64,000 nt of DNA, from NCBI GenBank assembly GCA_002105175.1, contig MCGE01000010.1:372001-436000 (forward strand), in the 5' to 3' direction. Positions 11,191 through 21,389 of this stretch are shown piece after piece. The position numbers and the translations under genes were made by a program. A model generated the notes under the pieces. It was given only the letters and a program-made list of their open reading frames with translations, was not told the origin of the DNA and ran no database searches. Numbering within the stretch: the stretch's first letter is position 1; the number at the start of each line of letters is the position of its first letter. Source of the stretch: Absidia repens (lineage: Eukaryota; Mucoromycota; Mucoromycetes; Mucorales; Cunninghamellaceae).

Positions 11191-14081
11191 AATCCACAAA
11201 TAACCAATCACAAAAAGATAACAAAAACAATACTCAACAACAAACCCATAACCTAACCACCATGGATATCCAAAACAAGTATAAAAATAAAAATGCTAAC
11301 CCTTTAATGGAAAAAGAAGACATGGATTTCTACGTTGCTACCAGAAAAGAAAGACCACCTGATGTCCTATATGATCCAAAATCAGCAAAGAAAAGAAGAA
11401 CCAATGGATTGGAAGACACACCATCCTCATCATCACAAATACCGCAACAAAACATTCCTATACAAGAAACGGTTGCAAAGAAACAAAGATCAGTACCTAC
11501 ACATCCCGCTATTAAATATAGTATTGCTGACGATGTCCTTACCCGTAAAGCCGATATTGAAGTTGGAGATCTACTCGAAGCATCACCATACCTAAAGAAA
11601 CAGCTACGTGATGTCTGTCGACCCAAAAGAAGGAAGCCACCCATAACATTGAATGCCATGGAAGAAGGCGAAGTGGTGACAACTGCCGCATATGCTGAAA
11701 TATATATTGGTGACAGAAAAATCAAAGCCTTGATAGATTGTGGTGCCGCCAAATCATGTATGTCAAGAACCATGATGAAGATGCTGGGAATGGAAATCGA
11801 TACCCCATCCACCAATGTATTTACCCTTGGTAATGGAACCAGACAACCTACCCTTGGAATAGTCCTTGATGTCCCTATCAAAATAACTGAAGGCATTAGT
11901 ATACCCACTAACATGGAAATACTGCCACAATGTCCATCTCACCTAATCCTAGGAGTCGATTGGTTGAATCATGCGCAAGCCATTATCAACATCAAAATGG
12001 GAACACTAACTGTAACCTATAAACACAAGAAGATGATTATTCCTATCACATATATCAAAGCATCATCCAAACCGGTCACCTTGAAAGCATCCCATGTCAT
12101 CTATGAAGAAGAGAATCCACCACCAAGTCAACCAATCCCTGTCAAACCAACACCAATAATGGACGATCAAGATACAAGTGATGAAGATGAAATCACCGAT
12201 GAAGAAACAGATGAAGAAGAATGGGAACATGATGACAAAGAAGAAGAAGATGAAGATCAAGAATTGTGTCAAATCACACCTGCTGAAGACCAAGACTACG
12301 CTTTCCGAATAGACCATGTATCGAACACAGAAGTAACCATCAGTACCAAAGAAAATGGATTCACCCTTCCACCATACACCATGTGCACCGTTGACTTGAG
12401 TACACCCAATGATAATGCTCTACCAACTATTATCCACATGCAACCAGATGTTACCTACGAAAAATATTTGCAAGACGATCAGTTCATAGATATCAACTTA
12501 ACGAACAATGACAAAAATTACCCACCAAACACTGTAGTGGCACATCGAATGACAAAATTCGAAATAGAAGAAGACGACGAACAATCCACAGGATATGAAT
12601 TAGCACAGATGGATATAAAAGACGATGACACCATACAACCATTACAAGAATTGGACCCTACAAAGGAAGAAAAACTACAGTTAGGAGATGTACCGCCTGA
12701 TATACGCAAGTCCTTTAAACATCTACTTACAGAATTCCAAGATGTGTTTGACTGGCACAATGACAGAATGGGCAAGACCACACTACTGGAACATGAAATT
12801 ATCTTGAAAGAAAATGCACCACCTATCCGACATAGACCATACCGAATGGCACCCGTGGAACAAGAATACTTGAAGCAAGAGTTGGACCGATTATGTGACC
12901 TGGGAATCATCAAACCAGCAAGTACACCATATACCGCTCCTATAATATTAGTCAAGAAGAAGAATGGTGACTATCGAATGGTTGTTGACTATCGCAAATT
13001 AAACGCTTTAACCAAAGTTGACGCTTACCCTTTGCCAAAAATTGACGACCTGATTGATGAACTAGGCAGTTCAAGAATATTCACAGCGCTAGATCTACGT
13101 TCCGGTTTCCACCAAGTACCATTGAAACAAGAAACCAAAGAATTGACTGGATTCGTGACAAAGTTTGGAACCTATCAATACGAAATGCTACCTATGGGGT
13201 TAGTAAATAGTCCTGCTACCTTCCAACGCCTAATAGACCTATGCTTTGGTCCATTACTAAACAAGTGCCTTGTTGCTTACATTGACGACCTAAACATCCA
13301 CTCCAAAACCTATATACAACACATACGGGATCTACGACAAGTATTCATATGTGCACGACAAGGAGGATTATTATTCAACATCGACAAGTGCGTATTCTTC
13401 AAAGACGAATTGAAATTTTTGGGCTACGTGATAACAAAAAATGGAATAAAGACGGATGAAGAAAAAATAAAAAAAATTCAGGAATTCCCACCGCCTAAAA
13501 CCCTTAAACAAATCAGGGGCTTTATTGGATTGGCCTCTTACTATCGGAGATTCATACAAAACTTCGCTGCCATTGCAAGACCATTACACGAACAAACCAA
13601 GACGACAAAAGATATTACCTGGAACCAAAAAGCAACAGACGCCTTCAACCTTTTGAAACAAAAATTAACACAAGCACCTGTACTTCGACGTGCTGATTTT
13701 TCGAAACCCTTTATTATTGTGTGCGACGCCTCTCAAAAAGGAATTGGTACTATCTTATCACAGCTAGACGATGATGGCAAAGAACACCCTGTGATTTATG
13801 CAAGTCGCGGATTGAAAAACAGTGAACAAAACTACGGTGCTACTAAATTGGAATGCCTCGCCCTAGTATGGAGCCTACAACTATTCAGACCTTATCTACT
13901 TGGCAAAAAATTCACAGTCATATCAGACCACTCACCTTTACGATGGCTGGTACAATCACCCAAAATATCTGGTATCGTAGCAAGATGGATTCAATACCTC
14001 GCCGAATATGACTTTGAAATCAAATATCGAAATGGACGAAAACAGGAAGCTGCTGATTTCCTTTCACGTTTGGGATACTGA
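11142..14081 (+). CDS. Retrotransposon Pol (protease, reverse transcriptase, RNase H)
   Basis: About 979 residues, made by -1 frameshift from gag; its -1 frame has no better ATG near the junction. Order: Asn/Lys-rich linker; retropepsin-like protease with active site LIDCGAAKS (near 11736; Cys replaces the usual Ser/Thr) and C-terminal ILGVDWL; a strongly acidic Asp/Glu linker (about 12170-12260); reverse transcriptase with MVVDYRKLN, LDLRSGFHQ, LPMGLVNSPATFQ and catalytic YIDD (13278-13289); then a gypsy-type RNase H with VCDASQKGIG, YGATKLECLALVW and DHSPL, ending ADFLSRLGY. TGA follows immediately. The integrase that normally continues the polyprotein is absent. No internal stop or frameshift is present. 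Confidence 0.92.
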   Translation, partial: LARATAVDGQLENPPNKSTNNQSQKDNKNNTQQQTHNLTTMDIQNKYKNKNANPLMEKEDMDFYVATRKERPPDVLYDPKSAKKRRTNGLEDTPSSSSQIPQQNIPIQETVAKKQRSVPTHPAIKYSIADDVLTRKADIEVGDLLEASPYLKKQLRDVCRPKRRKPPITLNAMEEGEVVTTAAYAEIYIGDRKIKALIDCGAAKSCMSRTMMKMLGMEIDTPSTNVFTLGNGTRQPTLGIVLDVPIKITEGISIPTNMEILPQCPSHLILGVDWLNHAQAIINIKMGTLTVTYKHKKMIIPITYIKASSKPVTLKASHVIYEEENPPPSQPIPVKPTPIMDDQDTSDEDEITDEETDEEEWEHDDKEEEDEDQELCQITPAEDQDYAFRIDHVSNTEVTISTKENGFTLPPYTMCTVDLSTPNDNALPTIIHMQPDVTYEKYLQDDQFIDINLTNNDKNYPPNTVVAHRMTKFEIEEDDEQSTGYELAQMDIKDDDTIQPLQELDPTKEEKLQLGDVPPDIRKSFKHLLTEFQDVFDWHNDRMGKTTLLEHEIILKENAPPIRHRPYRMAPVEQEYLKQELDRLCDLGIIKPASTPYTAPIILVKKKNGDYRMVVDYRKLNALTKVDAYPLPKIDDLIDELGSSRIFTALDLRSGFHQVPLKQETKELTGFVTKFGTYQYEMLPMGLVNSPATFQRLIDLCFGPLLNKCLVAYIDDLNIHSKTYIQHIRDLRQVFICARQGGLLFNIDKCVFFKDELKFLGYVITKNGIKTDEEKIKKIQEFPPPKTLKQIRGFIGLASYYRRFIQNFAAIARPLHEQTKTTKDITWNQKATDAFNLLKQKLTQAPVLRRADFSKPFIIVCDASQKGIGTILSQLDDDGKEHPVIYASRGLKNSEQNYGATKLECLALVWSLQLFRPYLLGKKFTVISDHSPLRWLVQSPKISGIVARWIQYLAEYDFEIKYRNGRKQEAADFLSRLGY

Positions 14082-14086
14082 CCCAC

Positions 14087-14087
<1 letters not shown>

Positions 14088-14130
<43 letters not shown>
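14088..14130. repeat. Poly-A tract inside the retroelement
   Basis: 43 consecutive A residues 6 bases after the pol stop codon, between the RNase H end and the integrase stub. It may mark an RNA-mediated rearrangement junction or slippage expansion. Confidence 0.9.
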
Positions 14131-14132
<2 letters not shown>

Positions 14133-14207
14133 TAATCAGTTTGAAAGGCGACCAACCAGTGCGATGTCGTAAAAAGCTCAACTACTACAACAAAAGAAAT
14201 TATCAAC

Positions 14208-14614
14208 ATGGAAGAACGAACGATCAATCAAATCAAACATTATCTAAAGAAATTGCAATACTCAGAAGACGCTACAGATCGCGAAGAACGATACCTGACT
14301 CTACATTATTATAACAAACGATATATACATATTTCAGTACACACTTTTATTTTGGTGCTCACTTTTTACCTGACTCTACATTATTTCGAAATTGAAATAC
14401 TATCTTACCTCGACACCGAACAACAAACAACGAACGAAACGAAAAACCATAAACCAATTTCAAGCTCAAGATACCTTACGACTGGTTGGAAGAAGACGCT
14501 GGAGGTCCAGCTTTTCCTGGCCCCCAGGATGTCGAGGATCGGCCTGAGTCCGCTCCCAACAACAACATCAACAACAACATCATTAGCGACGCTCTTGGCT
14601 GGGCGATGGATTAG
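14208..14614 (+). pseudogene. Integrase remnant (N-terminal stub plus C-terminal tail)
   Basis: A short frame starting ATG 14208, in the same frame as pol, reads NQIKHYLKKLQYSEDATD, resembling the region just before the zinc-binding domain of gypsy integrases. It then degenerates. The HHCC finger and the DDE catalytic core are missing. A different frame from about 14487 reads EEDAGGPAFPGPQDVEDRPE and stays open across the 3' LTR border to TAG at 14612-14614, looking like the original pol C-terminus. An 18-nt direct repeat (TACCTGACTCTACATTAT at about 14292 and 14367) lies in the deleted zone. Family recognition of the stub is by eye and moderate. Confidence 0.6.
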
Positions 14615-15298
14615 TCAAACTTTTTATTTTAATTTTATCCAACCCTGACAATTGTCCACAATAACCCCGCTCCCAAACTTTAACAATTGTCTACAATAAC
14701 CCCGCTCCCATCTTTTGACAATTGCCTACAACAAACCCGCTCCCAATTCCCATGCATATACCTTATCCCATATTTTTAAATTAGTATAAATACCCCACCT
14801 TTTTATTCACCAATTTCAAATTCTTTAGTTTTTTTCAGTTTTCTCATTTAACAAATAAAACTTAGTACAAAGGTTTTTACACCACCAAGTTATCTACCGT
14901 TTCTATTGGATCATAGAAACCTCCTTTTATTTTTGGCTACAAGTCCTCTTTTTTATTTTTTACTGTGTGTTATACACTTATTTTTATTGAACCAACTAAG
15001 GTCAATACTTTTTACTTTTATTTTATTTTACACTTCCAAGTTTATTTTTTATAAACTTTCTCTACAGTTGGACTTTATCTACAAAAGTTCTGGTGCTCAC
15101 TACTCTCAAATCTATTTTTGTCCGATTCAGGAACAAGATACTTCAACTTCCGCCCAAGGAACAAATTCATTTACAAGCTCTAAACAAGCAAAAGCTATAT
15201 TAAAGGATAACTCAAGACATCTTATCCAACCCAAAAAAATATAAAAACCTACAAAAACACAATCCAGTTGGACTAAAATAACAAATTTAGCCGCAACA
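14530..15298 (+). repeat. 3' LTR
   Basis: 769 bp, TGTCGAGG...CCGCAACA, followed by ATAC (target-site duplication). A modest purine/C-rich stretch before it (GGCCCCCAGGA) occupies the polypurine-tract position. Confidence 0.93.
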
Positions 15299-15441
15299 AT
15301 ACACTCTATAAAAAATCTAAAAGCAACAAAAGCGTAACCCCTTTCCAAACTAATAACCGATCTTAACCTCAACACTTAACAAAAAGCTAGCTTCAACAAA
15401 ACAAACTCAGATATAGCCGGTTGAAGAGCAAAAAGATGATC

Positions 15442-15513
15442 TTCCCACACGGGGAATCGAACCCCGGCCACGGCGGTGAAAGCGCCGGATCCTAGCCACT
15501 AGACCATATGGGA
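15442..15513 (-). tRNA. tRNA-Glu (anticodon UUC)
   Basis: Read on the minus strand: acceptor TCCCATA pairs with TGTGGGA; D-arm GGTCTAGTGGCTAGGATC; anticodon stem CGGCG-CTTTCAC-CGCCG with anticodon TTC; T-arm CGGGGTTCGATTCCCCG containing the B box. 72 nt, no intron, CCA not encoded. Discriminator base A. The LTR element lies about 143 bp beyond its 3' end. Confidence 0.95.
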
Positions 15514-16021
15514 CACATGTAAAATGAAATCGAAAGGTGCATGTTAAAGATAATCCGGCGGTGTTTCAATTCAAGCCAACCGCCACTGTCAATTTATTTT
15601 GTTTACTAAAAGTCGTCATTTCTTTTTTATTCTTTATTTCTCTCTCTCTCTACCTCTTTTCACCTAAATTTGCTTCTGCTATTATTATGTTTATTCGCAT
15701 TCATCGTATACCCCTTCGCCATTACCAAAATTCCTTTTATTTACCATTGCAAATAGTTTTACATTCGTTTACTAATTTACATCCCTTTAGCTGAAGCACT
15801 GTCACCACTGTTTTATTGGACCTTCCCTCATTAGTTTACCTTCTCTCATTAGTTACCTTCCCACAATAGTTAACTCTCCCTTAATAGTTTACTCTTCTTC
15901 TTCTCTATATCTGAATTCTCTTATCAATAGAAACATTAGCTTTTGCCATTAATATATTTTGTCCCAAAAACCCTTCCTCTTTTTTTTTTTTTTTTTTTTT
16001 TTTCCTTCTTCTTTTTTTTCC

Positions 16022-16110
16022 CCCCTATCCAATATCCCCATACACACACAGAAATACCCCTCCATACCGCTAAAAAAACATAGAAATCCGCTAAAAAAGC
16101 GCCGGGAGGG
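16022..16110 (+). repeat. CCGCTAAAAAA repeat, copy 1
   Basis: About 85 bp nearly identical to 17587-17672: TCCAATATCCCCATACAC, then AATACCCCTCCATACCGC, TAAAAAAACAT, and ATCCGCTAAAAAAGCGCCGG. Both copies follow a poly-T tract. Copy 1 lacks the downstream GC hairpin. Confidence 0.85.
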
Positions 16111-16499
16111 CCTTCCAAATGTAGTAATACCTGCTATAGGCTTTCCAAACCAATAATAAAAAAACCCCCCATCAAACACAGACAGTTTACCGCAATAGAA
16201 TAGCCTATCACAGTAGAATAGTATGTACAATAGCCTGTCACAGTAGAATAGCTTTGTCATTCCATTGTTTCATTGCAAAATAAAAAAGCTTTTATCGAAT
16301 AATGATACGTAGTCAATACTATACTAAAAGGAAAGAAGATGTAAAAATAGGGGGACCGCTAATAGTAGTTGAGAGAGGTGCTAATCTAGATGAATGGTGT
16401 AGAAGAAGGAACGATGTACGATGTACGATAAAAAAGGGATCTCTAAAAGGGATCTCTATAAATGGCGATCTCCAAACTTCTAATGAAGCTTAAACAAAC

Positions 16500-16690
16500 A
16501 TTTATTTCAAACAAAGACAAGGTTTAATGAAGCAGAGATATGGTTTATTGAAGAAAAGAGACATATACATATACTAAGCTAATCAAGACATTTCCCCAAG
16601 ATTCTAGAATCAAAATGAAAGGGTTTCCCCATGCTTCTTGAAATCCCTTTTCTAAAACCCTTCTAAACTATTTCTAAACAGAAAGCCGAG
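16500..16690 (-). repeat. Dispersed repeat family, copy C (reverse, truncated)
   Basis: Only the core survives: on the minus strand ATAGTTTAGAAGGGTTTTAG, AAGCATGGGGAAACCCTTTC, TTAGCTTAGTATATG and CTTCAATAAA motifs. The 5' GC box and the downstream half are missing or unalignable. Confidence 0.6.
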
Positions 16691-17403
16691 GCCACCATGT
16701 CCACAATGAGCCAAAAATAGTGAACAGATGTTGGCTCATTCCCGTTGACTTGTCTATTTTTTTTTTTTTTTTTCTCGATCAACAATACAGGCTGCCGGCG
16801 GCGGCGGTTGAATTCAGACCCATCTGGCTTTACAGCCTGCAAAATCGAGTGAACGTGCAATATTTTCTTCTTCGCTTTATATAAAACGAACTACGAAACC
16901 ATTCAACTTTGTCGTATTCCTGGTTCCTGCTTAGCAATATTTACATCAAAAGCATCTATGCCATCATCTTTTGTATATCCGACTTATCTCTTCACTCTAT
17001 TTTTTGCCCCTGAATTCCCCACTTATTCTCACACTTGTCATTCAACACATCAGATAGCACACAGCCTCAACTATCCGTAGTCTCAAATACACCGTTATCA
17101 TGCTCCCATCCACAGCCACAAATATCTTCATTTTATTATAAAAAGACTTGACATTTTATCAATTAAATAAAAAACCATATCAATTGTATCACTTATTTTA
17201 CTCTTGTCTTTTTATTATCTCACATCCATTTCAAACTTCAAATTTTCCATGCATCTTTAGAAATATTATACAATCATTTTTTGTCACCAAACAAACCATC
17301 CATCTCTCATACAATTAATTGCACACTGCTCTAAAGTTTACGCCTATAAGCTCACAGCTAAAGCCTACAGCCATAATAACCGCCTCTACATTATTGCCCA
17401 GTA

Positions 17404-17495
17404 GAAATATTGTACTTTTTATATGCTACCTGAAGTGGAAATATTGTACTTTTTATGTGCTGCCTGAAGTGGAAATATTGTACTTTTTATATGCT
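17404..17495 (+). repeat. 34-bp tandem repeat, 2.7 copies
   Basis: Unit GAAATATTGTACTTTTTATA + TGCTACCTGAAGTG at 17404-17437 and 17438-17471, with a partial third copy to 17495. Only two or three substitutions separate the units, so the array is young. Confidence 0.9.
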
Positions 17496-17586
17496 CAACC
17501 ACACACATACTTGGACATCCACGTTTGCTTGCATCCGCTTTCTAGTCACATACTCCTTCTACTCATACCATTTTTTTTTTTTTTTT

Positions 17587-17695
17587 CCCCATCCAATATC
17601 CCCATACACGCACAGAAATACCCCTCCATACCGCTAAAAAAACATGGAAATCCGCTAAAAAAGCGCCGGGAGAGGCGCGGCTACGCCGCGCTTTT
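17587..17695 (+). repeat. CCGCTAAAAAA repeat, copy 2, with GC hairpin
   Basis: Second copy of the repeat at 16022. It is followed by GCGCGGC-TAC-GCCGCGC (17675-17691), a perfect 7-bp GC stem with a 3-base loop, then TTTT. The arrangement looks like the 3' end of a small transcript or a mobile-element terminus. Confidence 0.8.
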
Positions 17696-18203
17696 GCCAA
17701 AATGACCCATGGGGCAGTGCGAGCGGAGCCCAAAATTTTTTTACCGCTTTAAGCTCCGAAACCTGTGTAATGGTGTTTTTTGTATGCGTTGGTTTTCGGT
17801 TTGGCTTAAATTTCACGTAGTTGAGGATTGGAAAGCTTGCATTTCATGATATTTTTAAATATTTATCAAATCTTATTAGAAATATATAAGATATATTTAT
17901 GAAGGTGATTACATTTGTTTGGTACACGTTCATTTATGGGCAAACACTATTGGAATGTCTTAATGGATGTAAAATTAAATATTTTAATAGTATTTCTAAT
18001 TTTAGTAATTTTTTTAACGGGGTGTTTTTTATAATGGTATTTCACAAGAGAATCAAAGGTATAAATGAACTAATGGTAAATCATAATAAGTATATACGGG
18101 GGTGTTGGTAGGACGTAACATGCCGTTATGGTTATATTGTTGTGTAGGGCTCTTAATTTGGTCCCGTCCCGATTATGGTATTGAGAAAAAGTCCTCAATA
18201 CCT

Positions 18204-18310
18204 GGTACCGATCAATACCAATACCTACTAGTGCTATTGTCTCGCTAAGGTTCTGGTATTGCTAATCCCGCTAATAGGTATTGATCAATACCAATTTTAC
18301 TAGTGGTATT
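18204..18310 (+). repeat. Left subterminal repeats of the hAT element
   Basis: About two degenerate units carrying GGTATTGCTAATCCCGCTAA and the 16-bp perfect palindrome GGTATTGATCAATACC (18277-18292; an imperfect copy is at 18204-18219). Probable transposase-binding sites. Confidence 0.8.
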
Positions 18311-18452
18311 GTTTCGAATAACCCGATAAAGTTTTAGGTTTTGATAGATTTGGTAGGCGGCATTTGAAGTTATAAACAGCATAAAAATAAAAAAAGTTTT
18401 TTTTTTTTTTTTTTTTTTGCTTTCTTTTTATTACTTTTAACTTATTTTTGTT

Positions 18453-20929
18453 ATGTATCCCACTGCATTTAACTCTTTTACCCCTATGCTGTCGCAAGAA
18501 GACCTAGATCATGGTGGTCTAGATTTTAACATGGAGCCCAATACTTCACCATCAGGATCTCAATCAGGATCTCAATCAGTAACTCAACTGACAACTGAAT
18601 CTCCATTTCCATTCTCACTTCATTCACCAAGTCAAATGACAGCTCAACCAGCTCGATCTTTATCTCAAGTTATAACTTCATTTAGTCAACCAGTAGCTCA
18701 ATCCTCAACTCCATCGTCAGCTCAATTGCCACCTCAATTACTAACTCAATCTCCAAGAAAACGACAACGAAATAGTCCGGTATGGACGTATTTTGACTTA
18801 TACGAAGATGGAAATACTGCCAGTTGCATGTTGTGTATGGAAAATAACAGGTAATAGACATATTAAATAGAATGTTACGAGTTTTTGTTAACCATTGATT
18901 TCAGATTATTTACTGTCAAATGCACAAACAAATCCACCTCCGGTCAATGGAAGCACCTCAAAGCAAAGCACTACGAAATCTACAGAACAATCAAGGATGT
19001 AGAGACAAAGCACAACCCAGTATTGATGAAACCTTCCAAAGGTAAGTACAAAAGAAGAAGAAAAAAAGGCATATATCAGTTAACTAAAATTTGAGTGTGA
19101 TATAGGCAATTTGCTTTCGATAGTAATAAATTCAACGTACTTTTGGCAGAATGGTTGGTAAGCGACGACCAGCCGTTTACTGTTGTTCAATCACCTTTTT
19201 TCAAATCGCTATTATCGTACCTGAATTCGTCGGTAGCTGTCCCAACAGCTGTCACGATATGATCACAAATCATCAACAATTACAACAACAATCGGTCAAA
19301 CTTGATATCGCAGCTTCAGGCAAGTTTTTTTCCTTTTCTTTTTGAATAACATAGTTATCTTACCTTCTACCTTTTTTTTTTTTTTTTTTTTTTTTTTAGT
19401 TGATGGACTCCAAAATCTCAATTACTTTGGACATGTGGACGTCTCCCAATAACCTTTCCTTTATGTGTGTAACTGGACACTATGTAGACAAAAAATTCAA
19501 GCTGAACAACACTCTTTTGGATTTCATACATATTGAAAATAAACATTCAGGCGAACACCTCTCAACTTACCTGGATAACTCATTGACTGAACTCGGTATC
19601 AAAAAGAAGGTAAACGCTTGTTGTAACAATGATTACGCATACCAGTCTCACCAACGATTTTTTATAATTCTAGCGGTGGTAACAGATAATGCGTCCAACA
19701 ATACCACAATGATGAAAGCACTCGAGAACAAGTGGATGTTGGAAGGTATTGACTTCAATCATAAAAAACACCACGTGCGATGCCTGGCCCATATCATGAA
19801 CCTAGCCATTCAATCAGCTCTCTCCACGTTGTGTTGCGCACCGATAGCGGACGGTATAGAAAATGAAAGCATCCCAACATGTCTGAAAAATGTAAGTGAA
19901 GTTTACATAATTATTTTAATATACTCAGCGCTAAATCCTTTGTTTTATTATAGCTTCGAAAATGCATTAAATCAATAAGACTGTCAAATCAAAAAATGAG
20001 CCACTTCCTCAGATTGCGCGATGAGTGCGATGGTGTCAAAAAAATCAAACCAATATTGGATGTCGTAACTCGCTGGAATTCCACATACCATATGATAAAT
20101 ACAGCAATCGAATTACGGACGCCTCTTACAATGATCACTTCAACCGACGTTGACCTCCAACCGTACTTGTTATCTGAAGAAGAATGGACATACTTGCGCG
20201 AAATGCGAATTTTATTAGAGGTAGCGTTATATATCACTGTTCATAATTGATAGGGTACTAACTGGGTTTATTTAGGATTTCTAAGAAGCAACAAAATTCA
20301 TATCTGGGCAAGATTATCCAACCATCAACATCGTTATTCCTGCATACAATTTTCTTATGGACGCATTGGACCAGTTTATTGACAACCAAAGCAATGACAA
20401 CTCACCTCTCAAAAGGGCCGCTGAAGTATGTTTTTCAAAGTTACAACAATACTATGTCAAGACAGACGATTCGCCTATTTCTATGGTAGCTTTTTGTAAG
20501 TAATAAAAAAAAAGAGTGGTCAAAAAACAGATTTTTAATTTTTTTTTTTTTTTTTTGACAGCACTTGATCCTGGGCTCAACATTGATTATACCGATCGAA
20601 ATAACTGGGAATTGGAATTTATTCAATTATGTCAACAGCAATTAGATGACCATTACCAAAAATATTCTCAACAGTATGGACAACCGCAGAACGACGATCA
20701 CGAAACGCCTGGGGTTAATGGAGAAGCAATACCACGAGTGTTACAGCACGCTTACGGCCGTCGAATTGCAGCACGAAGAGTTGAAGAACGAGTCAATGAA
20801 GTTGATCTTTATCACCGTCGCTCAATGGAACTAAACGCAGTCTCCCGTGATGTCTTGGGGTGGTGGAAGGTAAGCCAAGATCTTTTCCAGTTTTTATCAA
20901 AGATGGCCCGGGACTACCTTGCGGTGCCA

Positions 20930-20964
<35 letters not shown>

Positions 20965-21156
20965 ATATCTAACACAAACATTCTTTTTTTAGGAACAAGT
21001 GTGCCGGTAGAGCGAGTATTCTCAAGCGCAAAGCATACAATCCCCCCTCTTCGCCGCTCATTGAAGCCTGATACGATCAGATTTTGTATGATGGAAAAAT
21101 ATCGATTGAAAAGAACCTTGGAGACGTCATGCGATGATGAACATTCGTATATATGA
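18453..21156 (+). pseudogene. hAT transposase, interrupted by stops
   Basis: Starts at ATG 18453 with a Ser/Gln-rich leader, then a BED-type zinc finger split by an intron: W/F aromatics and CMLC in exon 1, WKHLKAKH in exon 2. The catalytic region includes SITLDMWTSPN (first Asp), VVTDNASNN (second Asp) and RCLAHIMNLAIQ. A TRWNSTYHMI motif follows, then the C-terminal dimerisation domain DVLGWWK...TSVPVERVFSSAKHTIPPLR. Two in-frame nonsense codons break it: TGA at 19260-19262 and TAA at 20282-20284, the latter directly before EATKFISG. Homology across both stops continues in frame. A splice/phase mismatch near 19040-19110 may be a third lesion. Confidence 0.85.
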
Positions 21157-21389
21157 TTTTTTATTCCTCATACGCCTAGTTTAGTTGAAGCAATCCACTC
21201 TTATATTAGATTATAGATTATTATTATTATTATTATTATTGGGAATAAATTAGACATTATCATTTATACAACAACGTCTTTATTTAATGCTGAAAAATAA
21301 AAAAATTTCGTGGTTTTGTAATTAGTTTCCACCAAAATGAAATGGGTATTTTCTTTTTGTTTTGATTTTTTGCATAATTTTTTGTGATA

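Larger units (their letters stand above)
9122..15298 (+). mobile_element. Ty3/gypsy-type LTR retrotransposon, integrase-deleted
   Basis: 6177-bp element with two 769-bp LTRs that look identical by eye, a candidate primer-binding site 4 bp inside the 5' LTR, gag, and a -1-frame pol with protease, reverse transcriptase and RNase H. It is flanked by ATAC on both sides (4-bp target-site duplication). The order PR-RT-RH and the RT motifs place it in the Ty3/gypsy lineage. The integrase region is reduced to an N-terminal stub, so the element should depend on integrase supplied in trans. Near-identical LTRs point to recent insertion. It inserted about 140 bp from the 3' end of a tRNA-Glu gene, beside older LTRs. 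Confidence 0.9.
15514..18144. other. Repeat-rich intergenic region
   Basis: No protein gene is supported. Contents are itemised separately: two copies of an 85-bp GC-hairpin-associated repeat, one truncated copy of the dispersed repeat family, and a 34-bp tandem repeat. Short quasi-repeats such as CATTAGTTTACCTTC (15830-15895) and CACAGTAGAATAG (16207-16252) are also present. The open frames here are low-complexity or poly-Phe/Lys artefacts. Confidence 0.5.

Noticed and set aside
11330..11914. 194-codon minus-strand frame opposite pol
   Set aside because: Shadow of the pol coding frame with no independent features.
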